64,000 bases of DNA from Taurinivorans muris (GTDB lineage: Bacteria > Desulfobacterota > Desulfovibrionia > Desulfovibrionales > Desulfovibrionaceae): contig NZ_CP065938.1 of NCBI RefSeq assembly GCF_025232395.1, positions 1,240,001-1,304,000 on the forward strand, given 5' to 3'. The notes beneath the pieces were generated by a model. The model worked only from the letters and a program-made list of their open reading frames with translations. It had not been told where the DNA came from and searched no databases. A program made the translations under genes and the position numbers. Shown one piece after another: positions 18,952 through 27,353 of this stretch. The stretch's first letter is position 1, and every line of letters begins with the position of its first letter.

Positions 18952-21147
18952 TCATTCAGCGCCTGGCAGGCTGCCCTGATATTTATCTTTTTGATTATGT
19001 AAAATCAAATACTTGCACGTATAGTAATAATCATCCGAAATCTGCCGCATTCGTTTTGCCAATTCCGGCAATTCCCCTGCCAGATTTTTACCACTGTCTT
19101 CCGACATATCGTAAAGCGCATCGAAATCATGTGTTTTGTCACTTATATCGGAAACATGGGCATATTGATCTTTCAGCAATAAATTCACACCCTCCGATGC
19201 AGCGATATAAACATAATTTCCGAAAGCCTCATCAAGTTTTTGACTGTATTCATACGTATACGCGCCATTTTCTTCAATCGCTTCAAATTCACGGGGAATG
19301 AAAAGACCACCCGGCAATTTTTGCAGCATGGGAGAACCCAGCGTCGTATTCAAAAAGGAAAGCCCCGCAAGCATTGCCGCTGTCGGAAAAATATCCGCTT
19401 GGGAATGCAGGGCTGGATTGATTCCTGCCGGAATATGCTTAGGGCAATGGATAAAAAACGGCGTATGCCAAAACTGGGCGCGCGCAGCCAAATATCCCTT
19501 ATTCATAATGCTGTTGTATTCGATAGTGCCATGGTCGCCGAACAAAATAAAAACAGTGTCTTCATACCAATCGGTTTGTTCAGCCCGTTCAAAAAACTTT
19601 TTCAAAGCATGGTCCGCAAAACGCAAAGCCTGATATTCCGCTTCATTCGTAAACCCCCAGGCATCCAAAACTTCTTTGCCCGGGTTTGGCGCATATTCAA
19701 AACCTTCATTGTCATCGGGAATGGTAAAAGGCCTATGGTACCCTGCCGTCTGAATAAAGGCTATGAACGGCTTTTTGCTTTTATTCAAAACTCCCACGCT
19801 TTCCCGCAACAAAGCCAAATCGGAAACCCCCCACACATCGGAATTGGAAGCTTTCCAATCGCTTTCTTCAAGCAACTGCAAGTCCTCGATATTATTTTGA
19901 AAAATACCGCGGATATTTGCCCAGTTGGCATTTCCGCCAATCATATAATAGCGTTCATACCCTGCAAACTCATCAAAAAGAATATGCTGATCCACCATTT
20001 TCGGATTGCGCGAACTTGTCGAAGCCAAAAAATTCGTATCCGCAATGCCTGTCAGCGTTGAAAAAATACCGCGGGCAGTGGTTCTCGCATTGGCATAAAA
20101 ATTAGGGTAATAAAGGGAAGTCGCCAATAATTTTTCCGTAAAGGGAGTGGGGTCGAGGGCATACTCCGCAGGGTATTCCTTATGGTCGGTGAATCCCGCC
20201 TTAGCACCTGTCCCATGGGGCAAACCGGCTTTAGGCGTTGTCCATGACTCCATCATGACAATAACCACGTTCAAAGGCTTATCCGTTTTGTCACCCGCAT
20301 AATACCGCGAAAAATCAACCGGCTTGTTCCGCTCCGGAAGACGCAGCAATTTTTTCATGCGGGGAAACGCTTCGACAGCGTATTTTTCATCCGGAATGAT
20401 GAAATCGACAGCGTCCCTTGTGTCAAACAGATTTTGCATCGGATTCAACGCAATTAAAGCAATATTCTTGTCCACACTGAAATATGCGTTGCTCCAGCGC
20501 AGGGGAAATAAATTGGAACTGATTTGCCCATACCCCAAAACAAACAGAAAAAGCAAAATGCAGCAACGCAAAAAAACGGCGAAACCTAAAGAAGTTCCGG
20601 CGCGTTTCCCTATGAATACGATATGTTTCTTCCTATGCACGGGCACGGCGGCATGCGTTGCAAAAACCCTGTTCCAAAACCCAAAATAAGCGATTGAAAG
20701 AATAAAAAAAGCGAGGCTTATCCAAAAGACGGGATAGGACTGCCAAATCATGGCGAAACCGATATCGGCTTCTTCAAGCAAATCAAGCAGAGTCAGATCC
20801 ACCCGCTGATTGAGATAAAAATAAACTAAAATATCAATAAGATATACAAGCAAGTAAACAAAAAACACCGCTGTCTGCCAAAAGCAGACGCAATACCTGA
20901 AAAAACGGTTTTCCGCAAGCAGCCGCTCTGAAAAAGGGATGATGAGGCACAAATTTGATAAAAGCGTAAGAAAAACAACATAGCGCATATCAAATTTCAA
21001 ACCGATATAGAGCCCCTCCAGAATGGCGTCATGATCCGTGATTTGAGGATAGGCAAAATAAAATAAAATCAAACGAAAGCAGAAGAAAAGAAAAAGATGC
21101 GTCAGCAATAAAAACGCAATTAAAGGCAAGGGGGAAAATTTCCTCAT
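18952..21147 (-). CDS. LTA-synthase/OpgB-like sulfatase-family membrane enzyme
   Basis: A 731-residue protein with five N-terminal membrane helices (about 1-215) followed by a large periplasmic alkaline-phosphatase-type domain (about 265-640). Visible active-site landmarks are NVVIVMMESWTTPK (metal-binding Glu), ARTTARGIFSTLTG (the nucleophile Thr region) and VFILFGDHGTIEYN (metal-binding Asp-His). The architecture equals LtaS/OpgB-type phosphoglycerol or phosphoethanolamine transferases, so it probably decorates an envelope glycan or lipid; the acceptor is unknown. I chose the ATG at 21147 (AGGA upstream) over a TTG nine codons earlier. Confidence 0.82.
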   Translation of the reverse strand: MRKFSPLPLIAFLLLTHLFLFFCFRLILFYFAYPQITDHDAILEGLYIGLKFDMRYVVFLTLLSNLCLIIPFSERLLAENRFFRYCVCFWQTAVFFVYLLVYLIDILVYFYLNQRVDLTLLDLLEEADIGFAMIWQSYPVFWISLAFFILSIAYFGFWNRVFATHAAVPVHRKKHIVFIGKRAGTSLGFAVFLRCCILLFLFVLGYGQISSNLFPLRWSNAYFSVDKNIALIALNPMQNLFDTRDAVDFIIPDEKYAVEAFPRMKKLLRLPERNKPVDFSRYYAGDKTDKPLNVVIVMMESWTTPKAGLPHGTGAKAGFTDHKEYPAEYALDPTPFTEKLLATSLYYPNFYANARTTARGIFSTLTGIADTNFLASTSSRNPKMVDQHILFDEFAGYERYYMIGGNANWANIRGIFQNNIEDLQLLEESDWKASNSDVWGVSDLALLRESVGVLNKSKKPFIAFIQTAGYHRPFTIPDDNEGFEYAPNPGKEVLDAWGFTNEAEYQALRFADHALKKFFERAEQTDWYEDTVFILFGDHGTIEYNSIMNKGYLAARAQFWHTPFFIHCPKHIPAGINPALHSQADIFPTAAMLAGLSFLNTTLGSPMLQKLPGGLFIPREFEAIEENGAYTYEYSQKLDEAFGNYVYIAASEGVNLLLKDQYAHVSDISDKTHDFDALYDMSEDSGKNLAGELPELAKRMRQISDDYYYTCKYLILHNQKDKYQGSLPGAE

Positions 21148-21198
21148 ATCCGTATTCCTGTATGCAAAACACAAATCTTATTTTTCTGCGTCATCTTC

Positions 21199-21804
21199 TT
21201 ATAATTCCTGTCTGTATTGCAGAGATTGCCGTAATGTTTCCTTATCCATGAACTTCACTTCCGCGCCCAAAGGAATGCCTTGGGCCAAGCGCGTCACTTT
21301 CATTGCCGGAAAACGCGCCGTCACTTTTTCACGCACATAAACGGCAGTCGCCTCAGCTTCCGCGGTAGCGCCCAAAGCAAGCACAAGTTCTTTCACGTCC
21401 CCCCTATCCAGCCTTTGCATAAGCTTATCCATTTCCAAATATTCATGCGAACGGCTGTCCAACGGCGAAAGCAAGCCCCCCAAGATGAAATATTTTCCTT
21501 TATAAAAGCCGCCCTCTTCAAGGGTCAGCATGCTGTCCCATTCCGAAACCAAACAAAGCATATCATCGGAACGCAAAGGGTCGGAGCAAATCGTGCAGGG
21601 GTCGACATCGGACAATGCCCCGCATTCACCGCATAAATGCAGATTTCCCCGCAGCTCGTAAATATTCTTGCCAAGACGCATGGTTTCGGCTTCCGGCCAT
21701 TTCAATAACGTCATGGCGACACGCATGGCGGATTTCGGACCGAGACCGGGAAGTCTGGCTATTTGTTCGACAAGAATTTTCAAAGGTTCTGGGATTCTTT
21801 GCAT
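21199..21804 (-). CDS. recR: Recombination protein RecR
   Basis: RecR helps load RecA at gaps during recombinational repair. The 201-residue protein shows the N-terminal helix-hairpin-helix (ARLPGLGPKSAMRVAM), the four-Cys zinc finger (LCGECGALSDVDPCTIC, about 57-73) and the Toprim domain (LCLVSEWDSMLTLE; GATAEAEATAVYVREK; LAQGIPLGAEVKFMDKETLRQSL at the C-terminus). Length is typical. It is followed by the sulfatase-family gene in the same direction. Confidence 0.96.
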   Translation of the reverse strand: MQRIPEPLKILVEQIARLPGLGPKSAMRVAMTLLKWPEAETMRLGKNIYELRGNLHLCGECGALSDVDPCTICSDPLRSDDMLCLVSEWDSMLTLEEGGFYKGKYFILGGLLSPLDSRSHEYLEMDKLMQRLDRGDVKELVLALGATAEAEATAVYVREKVTARFPAMKVTRLAQGIPLGAEVKFMDKETLRQSLQYRQEL

Positions 21805-21813
21805 ACGACACCT

Positions 21814-23190
21814 TTACTCCAAAGGAGAATATACCGGATTTTCCGGAAGTTCCTGCACATAATTCAAAACAAAGGTTCCTGTGTATTTTGCTCCGCAATA
21901 TACTTCCAAACGATATTGATTTCCTTTCTTATCAAGCGAAAAACGCTTTTGAAAATCTTTTTTATAAATTTTTATTCCGCTTTCGTCACCGCGCGGACCG
22001 TTGCCCACGACAGCTCCGATAGCATTCAGGCGATACCCTTTTTGAGGAAGGATTTTCACATATTCCTCTGCAAAAAGCATATCTCCGAACTTTGCGTCAT
22101 AAACGTTTCCGTCAATTTCTATTTCCATACTTTCAAGCGAAGTGTCGCATTCAAGCCATTCGACTTTAAAATTCGTCAAACGGTTGTTTCCGTAATAAAC
22201 CTGCATCATATTTTTTTCAGCAAGGGCGGTTAATATGGGGCTGTTTCCCTTGACTCCGTAGTTTTTCCGCATGGGAAAAACCCCGATCTGCGAGGTTTTA
22301 ATATCGTCCAGGGGCAAAATAAGCCTGTCATCCATAAATCCAAGGTAAATATCGGTATTCAGCGCCTCGCCGATTCCCTCTATCGTCAAAGAAAAATCAC
22401 GCGAAAATTCAATGCCCGCTTCTTCAAAAAAAGCTTCTATCGCATGCAAATGGTAATAAACCCTTCCTGGCGTGTTCACATTTTTTGTCGCTTCAATGCC
22501 AAAGGCGGGTTTTCCTTGACCGAGGGCGAACCAAGTCAATGACTTTTCCATTTCCTTATCGCCTTTGGCGGTTTCCGTATTTTTCAGATGATAGGAATGC
22601 CCTTTTTCAAGCAAATTTTCATTCACTTTTGCCACGACCCTGCGGCCGATTTCGCCTAAATTGCCAAAAGGAATATCCTTGAACTCCTCTTGGTCGATAA
22701 TGACGGAATTTCCCCAACGTTTGGGATTTTGCATTTCGTTCACGTAGATTGGGCTGTAAAAACCGCTGCCGTCGTGCAAATTTAAAATCAAATCGACTTC
22801 CGGAGAACGGATAAGCTCCTGCACGCGCCTCACTGCGCGGTAATCGGGATCATTCCTGCTGATTTTGGCGAATTTTCTGTTCATGTCTCCGAAAGAACCG
22901 CGATTTCTGTTGACAATGGAAAAAAAATTCAAATTGGGGATAATGGTCACATAACCGTTTTTAAATTCATAATGCGTTCCAAGAAGCGCGGCGGCGGAAA
23001 AGCCTCCGGGTTCATCCCCCTGTATGCCGCCGATAACCAGAATATGGGGAACGCTTTCCATTGTTGAACCAGCACTATGGCAACCCAGCTGCAAAACAGT
23101 GAAATCAAGGGGATGCGCCAAAACTTTTTTATAGGAAAAAGAAAGACAACACACTGCAACCATTAAACAAAGCAAGAACAGTTTCTTCAC
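21814..23190 (-). CDS. M99-type (Csd4/Pgp1-like) zinc carboxypeptidase, cell-shape candidate
   Basis: A secreted 458-residue protein with a signal peptide (residues 1-25). The start is a GTG with AGGA upstream. The catalytic fold begins HILVIGGIQGDEPGGF, where Gln and Glu take the places of the His and Glu of ordinary M14 peptidases. The third metal ligand would be His in ILNLHDGSGFY. This Gln-Glu-His set is known from Csd4 of Helicobacter, a DL-carboxypeptidase that trims peptidoglycan tripeptides and gives helical shape. A catalytic Glu lies in FGIEATKNVNTPG. The C-terminal half (about 265-458) forms beta-rich domains as in Csd4. I infer a role in cell curvature. Confidence 0.75.
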   Translation of the reverse strand: MKKLFLLCLMVAVCCLSFSYKKVLAHPLDFTVLQLGCHSAGSTMESVPHILVIGGIQGDEPGGFSAAALLGTHYEFKNGYVTIIPNLNFFSIVNRNRGSFGDMNRKFAKISRNDPDYRAVRRVQELIRSPEVDLILNLHDGSGFYSPIYVNEMQNPKRWGNSVIIDQEEFKDIPFGNLGEIGRRVVAKVNENLLEKGHSYHLKNTETAKGDKEMEKSLTWFALGQGKPAFGIEATKNVNTPGRVYYHLHAIEAFFEEAGIEFSRDFSLTIEGIGEALNTDIYLGFMDDRLILPLDDIKTSQIGVFPMRKNYGVKGNSPILTALAEKNMMQVYYGNNRLTNFKVEWLECDTSLESMEIEIDGNVYDAKFGDMLFAEEYVKILPQKGYRLNAIGAVVGNGPRGDESGIKIYKKDFQKRFSLDKKGNQYRLEVYCGAKYTGTFVLNYVQELPENPVYSPLE

Positions 23191-23220
23191 AACACATCCT
23201 GAAAGCTGATTTTTTTTATA

Positions 23221-24012
23221 TTATCCTTTAAAATAACAAGGCGCAAGTTTTAGATAACCCCCGAAATAAATTCCGTCTTTTTGCACATCGGCGGCAACCG
23301 CGTATACTTCAACGCCGCAGGCATAGGCTTTTTGCAGTTTTTCGGCGTAGGCGCCGTCGATAAAATCCGCAGGCATGAAACAGGACGCATCGGTCCTTTG
23401 CACCACATAAAACATTAACGCCCTGTCGCCCTGAGCTTTTAACCGCATAAGGGTATCCAAATGTTTTCGCCCCCGTTCGCTCACGGCATCAGGGAAAGCT
23501 GCCGCATCATATTCCGCCATGGAAACATTTTTGCATTCAATCCACAGTTTTTCAGTTTGGTTTTCGGAAAAAAGACAAGCGTCAAGACGGCTTTCACCGT
23601 TTTTCACTTCCATTCTTATTTGCCGGAAACCTCTTGCAAAAGGCAGCAAAGCATAATCATACGACGGATTAAGCTCAAAAAGTTTTTGCAAAAAACGATT
23701 GGGAACAGAAGTATTCACTCCAAGCCACAAAGGCTTTTCATTTTCCTTATTCAAATTAATCGCCTCAAGCGTATAAGCGAGTTTCCGTACGGGATTACGG
23801 GCATGGGAAAGCAAAATGGAACGTCCTTTCCTAATCAGCCCGAGCATGGAACCCGTGTTGTTGGTATGGGCGAATCCGCTTTCATACCGCCCTGCCGCAA
23901 GCTGTTCCAAGCTGGTTTTTTCATCCGCAAATTCAATAAAGAAACGGCGTTCCCTTTGAATGAGCTTCGCCTCGAAAAGTTCCTCTTGGAAGGAAAGAAC
24001 TTTGATCCGCAT
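23221..24012 (-). CDS. sfsA: SfsA family protein
   Basis: A 263-residue protein resembling the sugar fermentation stimulation protein family: FEAKLIQRERRFFIEF, AHTNNTGSMLGLIRKGRSILLSHA and the nuclease-like core LWIECKNVSMAEYDAAAFPDAVSERGRKHLDTLMRL. The last has the spaced acidic and Lys residues of a restriction-endonuclease-like fold. In E. coli SfsA affects maltose gene expression and may bind or cut DNA; the true role is unclear. Its ATG follows the upstream hisC-cmk stop directly, so the two are co-translated. Confidence 0.85.
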   Translation of the reverse strand: MRIKVLSFQEELFEAKLIQRERRFFIEFADEKTSLEQLAAGRYESGFAHTNNTGSMLGLIRKGRSILLSHARNPVRKLAYTLEAINLNKENEKPLWLGVNTSVPNRFLQKLFELNPSYDYALLPFARGFRQIRMEVKNGESRLDACLFSENQTEKLWIECKNVSMAEYDAAAFPDAVSERGRKHLDTLMRLKAQGDRALMFYVVQRTDASCFMPADFIDGAYAEKLQKAYACGVEVYAVAADVQKDGIYFGGYLKLAPCYFKG

Positions 24013-25815
24013 TTATTTGTCTCCGGCGGCAACGATTTGGCAGTGCCTGACGAGTTCCTGAAAAACGCCCTCGATGTCGAGTTCGGACGTATCCACGATA
24101 ATTGCGTTTTCATGCGGAGCCAAAGGGTCGGCAGCCCTGTTTCTATCCTGCTCGTCACGGGCGATGATATTTTGCAGAATATCTTCATATTTTTCTTGCT
24201 GACCTTTACCGGTAAGCTCGTCATAACGGCGTTTCGCCCTCACTTCCGGGCGGGCGTCAAGGAAAAATTTTACGGGTGCGTAAGGAAAAACAACTGTTCC
24301 CATATCTCTGCCTTCCGCCACCAAAGCCGTTTCTTCCCCTATTTCACGCTGAAATTTTTGCAGCGCTTTGCGGACTTCCGGAATTTTCGCCACAACGGAA
24401 GCCAAACGCCCCGCTTTTTCCGTACGGATTTCTTCGCCTATTTTTTTTCCGTTGAAATAAAGCGCATATTGATCATCTTCCTTTTTCAGGGCATAAGAAT
24501 ATGCTGTGAACATTTCGCGCATTTCGGCATCGCTCAAATCCGCAACACCCGCTCCCGCATGCAAAGCCAAACTCCGGTACATCGCCCCGGTATCCAAATA
24601 GGCAATGCCCAAATGCTTCGCCAGCCTTTTGGCCAGCGTGCTTTTTCCCACGCCGGCGGGACCGTCAATGGTCACAATGAAATTTCCTTTTCCCGCAAAT
24701 TCGCGCATTGCCGTTAAAAACATCCTGTTTTCTTCTTCCGTCCCAATAGAAACACGAACATATTCGTCCAAGCCGTAACTGGACAGGGAACGGATAATGA
24801 TGCCCCGCTCCAAAAGCTTTTGACAAAGCGCTTTTGCAGACAAAAACAAAGGTTTGAACATGATGAAATTGGAATGGGACGGATAAACCATGCAGCCGAG
24901 TTCAGCCAAAACCTTCGCCATCTTATGCCGTTCCGACACCGTATGGGCGATGGTTTTTTGCTTGAATTCCTCATCTTCCAAAGCGCAGACAGCCGCTTCC
25001 TGCGCCAAGACATTTATGGAAAAGGGCAAACGGATCCGCCATAAATAATCCGCCACTGTTTCAGGCGCGAAAATATAACCCACGCGCATGCCCGCAAGAC
25101 CATAAACTTTTGAAAACGTACGCATAACCGCCGCATTTTTTAAAGAACCCAATTCAGCAAGTACGGAACAGTCTTCTTCATTTCCCGCAAATTCGACATA
25201 GGCTTCGTCAACCACGAGCAAGCACGTTTCAGGCAGCGATTTTGCAAAAGCAAGCAATTCCTGCCTGTCCGCCAGACGCCCGCTCGGATTGTCCGGGCTT
25301 GTGACAAAAACCAGAGCCGTATTTTCATCAACCAAAGCCCTGAGTCCGGCAAAATCAAAACCGAAATCTTCTTTTAACGGCACCGTGCGGATTTCGCAGT
25401 TCTGCACTTTCGCCTGTGTCGAATAAAGCCCGAAACACGGCTTGAACATCACGGCATTATGCTTGTTCGGAATGGTCAGCACCCTGAAAAGCAAATCAAT
25501 GATTTCATCGGAACCGTTGCCCACAAAAATTTGTTTTTCGGTCAAAAAAGGGTATTTCTTCCGGTAATATGCCGCCAACGCTTTGACAAGCTTGGGATTT
25601 CCAGCCTGGGGATAGCGGAAAGCGTTGTGAACATTTTCCGCCATGCTTTTTTGCGCAAGCTTTGAAGAGCCGAACGGATTTTCATTGCTCGCCATTTTAA
25701 TAACATGTTCCAGTTGATATTTTTCTTTAATTTCATCAATGGACAAGCCTGCGACATAAGGCTCAAAAGATTGGATGTGTTCACAAATCGGTAACGTGCT
25801 TTTCTTGATGTCCAT
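24013..25815 (-). CDS. HisC-Cmk fusion: histidinol-phosphate aminotransferase + cytidylate kinase
   Basis: A single 600-residue open frame joins two enzymes. Residues 1 to about 370 are HisC-type aminotransferase (MASNENPFGSS; FVTSPDNPSGRLADR; VVDEAYVEFAG; TFSKVYGLAGMRVGY with the PLP Lys), acting in histidine synthesis. Residues from about 375 are CMP/dCMP kinase (IVTIDGPAGVGKSTLAKRLA; LDTGAMYRSLAL; AEGRDMGTVVFP; LDARPEVRAKRRYDE). The join, EFAGKGNFIVTIDG, has no linker and no Met. An internal GTG, preceded by AAGGAAATTTCATT, could start a separate Cmk, so the two products may be a fusion or partly overlapping starts. Assignment of both enzyme halves is firm. Confidence 0.9.
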   Translation of the reverse strand: MDIKKSTLPICEHIQSFEPYVAGLSIDEIKEKYQLEHVIKMASNENPFGSSKLAQKSMAENVHNAFRYPQAGNPKLVKALAAYYRKKYPFLTEKQIFVGNGSDEIIDLLFRVLTIPNKHNAVMFKPCFGLYSTQAKVQNCEIRTVPLKEDFGFDFAGLRALVDENTALVFVTSPDNPSGRLADRQELLAFAKSLPETCLLVVDEAYVEFAGNEEDCSVLAELGSLKNAAVMRTFSKVYGLAGMRVGYIFAPETVADYLWRIRLPFSINVLAQEAAVCALEDEEFKQKTIAHTVSERHKMAKVLAELGCMVYPSHSNFIMFKPLFLSAKALCQKLLERGIIIRSLSSYGLDEYVRVSIGTEEENRMFLTAMREFAGKGNFIVTIDGPAGVGKSTLAKRLAKHLGIAYLDTGAMYRSLALHAGAGVADLSDAEMREMFTAYSYALKKEDDQYALYFNGKKIGEEIRTEKAGRLASVVAKIPEVRKALQKFQREIGEETALVAEGRDMGTVVFPYAPVKFFLDARPEVRAKRRYDELTGKGQQEKYEDILQNIIARDEQDRNRAADPLAPHENAIIVDTSELDIEGVFQELVRHCQIVAAGDK

Positions 25816-25882
25816 GAAAATCCCCGCAGAAAGAAAGAGCTTTGACGACTGCCAAAGCCCTTCGAAATTCTGTCTGTATTGT

Positions 25883-26335
25883 TTATTCGGCTGCTGTTGT
25901 CGGACGGATGGTTAAAACCGGAATAGATGAATTTTTAACAACTTTTTCAGCAACAGAGCCGAAAAGCATACGGTCGATACCGGTTCTGCCGTGCGTGCCC
26001 ATAACAATAAGATCCGCATTCTCCCTTTCGGCGCAAGCTAAAATTTCTTCGGCGGCGTAGCCGATGACAACGTCGAAAGTCACATTCACGCCGGCAAAAT
26101 TTTCTTTCACGAATTGTTCCATGGTAACTTTCGCACCGTCGACAATTTCACTGACAAACGTATCAATGGAATTGGGCGGAACATGGAAACCGGTATACTG
26201 CGTCATGGTCGGAGCGACATAAAGAGCCACCACGCTTCCGCCGGAAAGCTGCGCAAGCATGGTTGCATAGGAAGCAACTTCCTTGCTATGCTCCGCCAAA
26301 TCCAAAGCACATACAATTTTATTAAAAGATGCCAT
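25883..26335 (-). CDS. Universal stress protein UspA family
   Basis: A 150-residue single Usp domain with the ATP-binding motif GTHGRTGIDRMLFGSVAEKVVKNSSIPVLTIR near the C-terminus, so the ATP-binding type. The start is the ATG at 26335 with the strong GGAAGGAG upstream; the longer frame to 26353 would put the ribosome site inside the gene. Usp proteins accumulate under stress and starvation. It stands alone between the hisC-cmk fusion and the sigma54-driven gene. Confidence 0.92.
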   Translation of the reverse strand: MASFNKIVCALDLAEHSKEVASYATMLAQLSGGSVVALYVAPTMTQYTGFHVPPNSIDTFVSEIVDGAKVTMEQFVKENFAGVNVTFDVVIGYAAEEILACAERENADLIVMGTHGRTGIDRMLFGSVAEKVVKNSSIPVLTIRPTTAAE

Positions 26336-26383
26336 AACAAAATCTCCTTCCAAGAATTAACGTTCATAAAACTTCTTAAATCC

Positions 26384-26412
26384 ATAATAGGTATTTTTTT
26401 CCGTCTGCACAA
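26384..26412 (-). promoter_or_regulatory. Possible sigma70 promoter of the usp gene
   Basis: On the minus strand TTGTGC (26412-26407), 17 bases, then TATTAT (26389-26384). The -10 box is good, the -35 box poor. It lies about 50 bases upstream of the usp start codon. Confidence 0.35.
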
Positions 26413-26524
26413 GTTATTAATGATACTTTGCAAAAAAATTTTTTTTTAAGGAAATTTTTACTCGTTTTTTTTACTTGCAAAAACGCACGATATAAAAATA
26501 AAAATAACAAAATAAATAGGTTAA

Positions 26525-26542
26525 AAAAAGTCTAGACTTTTT
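26525..26542. promoter_or_regulatory. 18-bp perfect palindrome abutting a sigma54 promoter
   Basis: AAAAAGTCTAGACTTTTT is a perfect palindrome that ends on the first base of the -24 element. Such a position would let a bound protein block or assist the sigma54 polymerase. The binding protein is unknown. Confidence 0.5.
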
Positions 26543-26557
26543 GGCAAGCCTTTTGCA
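26542..26557 (+). promoter_or_regulatory. Sigma54 (RpoN) -24/-12 promoter
   Basis: TGGCAAGCCTTTTGCA matches the sigma54 consensus TGGCAC-N5-TTGCA very closely, with GG (26543-26544) and GC (26555-26556) exactly 12 bases apart. Transcription would start near 26568, about 92 bases before the downstream ATG at 26660. RpoN promoters need an activator ATPase bound upstream; the interval to 26335 leaves room for one. Confidence 0.8.
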
Positions 26558-26579
26558 TAAGGTAAGGAAACCAAAGATT

Positions 26580-26647
26580 AAGACTATACTTTTTGCCTGT
26601 TTCGGCATATGGTCTTGTCTATGGACTGCGTGCGGGGACTATTCCCC
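26580..26647 (+). promoter_or_regulatory. Two hairpins in the 5' leader of the sigma54-driven gene
   Basis: The first hairpin pairs AAGACTAT (26580-26587) with ATGGTCTT (26609-26616), with inner TGCC/GGCA. The second pairs GGGGA (26634-26638) with TTCCCC (26642-26647) and directly abuts the ribosome binding site AAGGAG (26648-26653). Position suggests control of translation or message stability; no ligand or protein can be named. Confidence 0.5.
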
Positions 26648-26659
26648 AAGGAGTGAAGT

Positions 26660-27214
26660 ATGAAGATAAACTCAGAATTAGAAAGAATTCTTCTCGCTCA
26701 ACAACAAGCTCAAACAGCTAAAACGAAGAGTGCAGACAGCTCCGCTGCTTTTGACGACATTTTGCAAAATGCCCTCCAAAAGCCAGACGCAACAAGTCCG
26801 AATGAAGAGATTTCACTGACTTCTCTTGGAATTTCAAATCAGCACATGAACGCCCAAAAGGCGGAAACCGCGCAAAGCGCCCCTATGGGCGGCGCCGCGC
26901 CCATGACGGGAACAAGCGCGGAAGATGAAGAAGAAAATGATGAATATGATGTTCTTTCTCTTATGGCTGACATTGAAAATTCCCTTTCCGGACTTGACGA
27001 ATACACTAAAAACTTGCAAAATCTCAGCTCCGATTCCGATTTAAAGCAAGCATGGAAAGAGCTTTCAGCTTTCAGCCAAAGTGTGAACGGTTTGCGTCAA
27101 AACTATGCAAGTCTTTCTCAAAAAGATTCTTCATTGGACGCCGTGATTAACGATTTGGAAATTATGGCGGTAACAGAAACGTACAAATTTAATCGAGGCG
27201 ATTACAATCTGTAA
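26660..27214 (+). CDS. Sigma54-driven protein of unknown function
   Basis: A 184-residue protein without signal peptide or membrane segment. The first half is low-complexity (Gln/Ala/Ser-rich, then a Met/Gly/Ala stretch and a run of acidic residues near 90-100). The second half is helical (LMADIENSLSGLDEYTKNLQNL; LKQAWKELSAFSQSVNGLRQNYASL) and ends IMAVTETYKFNRGDYNL. I do not recognise it. A sigma54 promoter, common for motility genes in such bacteria, hints at flagellar or surface function, but that is only suggestive. It is a single-gene unit closed by a terminator. Confidence 0.75.
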   Translation: MKINSELERILLAQQQAQTAKTKSADSSAAFDDILQNALQKPDATSPNEEISLTSLGISNQHMNAQKAETAQSAPMGGAAPMTGTSAEDEEENDEYDVLSLMADIENSLSGLDEYTKNLQNLSSDSDLKQAWKELSAFSQSVNGLRQNYASLSQKDSSLDAVINDLEIMAVTETYKFNRGDYNL

Positions 27215-27232
27215 TTTTTCTTAACCAAAAAG

Positions 27233-27264
27233 AAAAAAGGAAGCCGTTTCAAGCTTCCTTTTTT
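27233..27264. terminator. Terminator after the sigma54-driven gene
   Basis: AAAAAAGGAAGC (27233-27244) is perfectly complementary to GCTTCCTTTTTT (27253-27264) across an eight-base loop, with T-runs on both strands. Confidence 0.85.
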
Positions 27265-27353
27265 ATTTTAAGTCCGAAAACTTTTTCCTTTTCAAGAAGA
27301 GCGCTTTATTATACCATAGCAAACGAGATAAAAAAACTTAATGGAAAAAAACA

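Noticed and set aside
23083-23098. Sigma54-like TGGCAACCCAGCTGCA on the plus strand
   Set aside because: It is inside the M99-like coding sequence on the opposite strand, with no rightward gene downstream.
23461-24717. Long rightward open frame of 418 codons
   Set aside because: It lies opposite sfsA and the hisC-cmk fusion, both firmly identified; its translation is rich in Phe, His and Arg without motifs.
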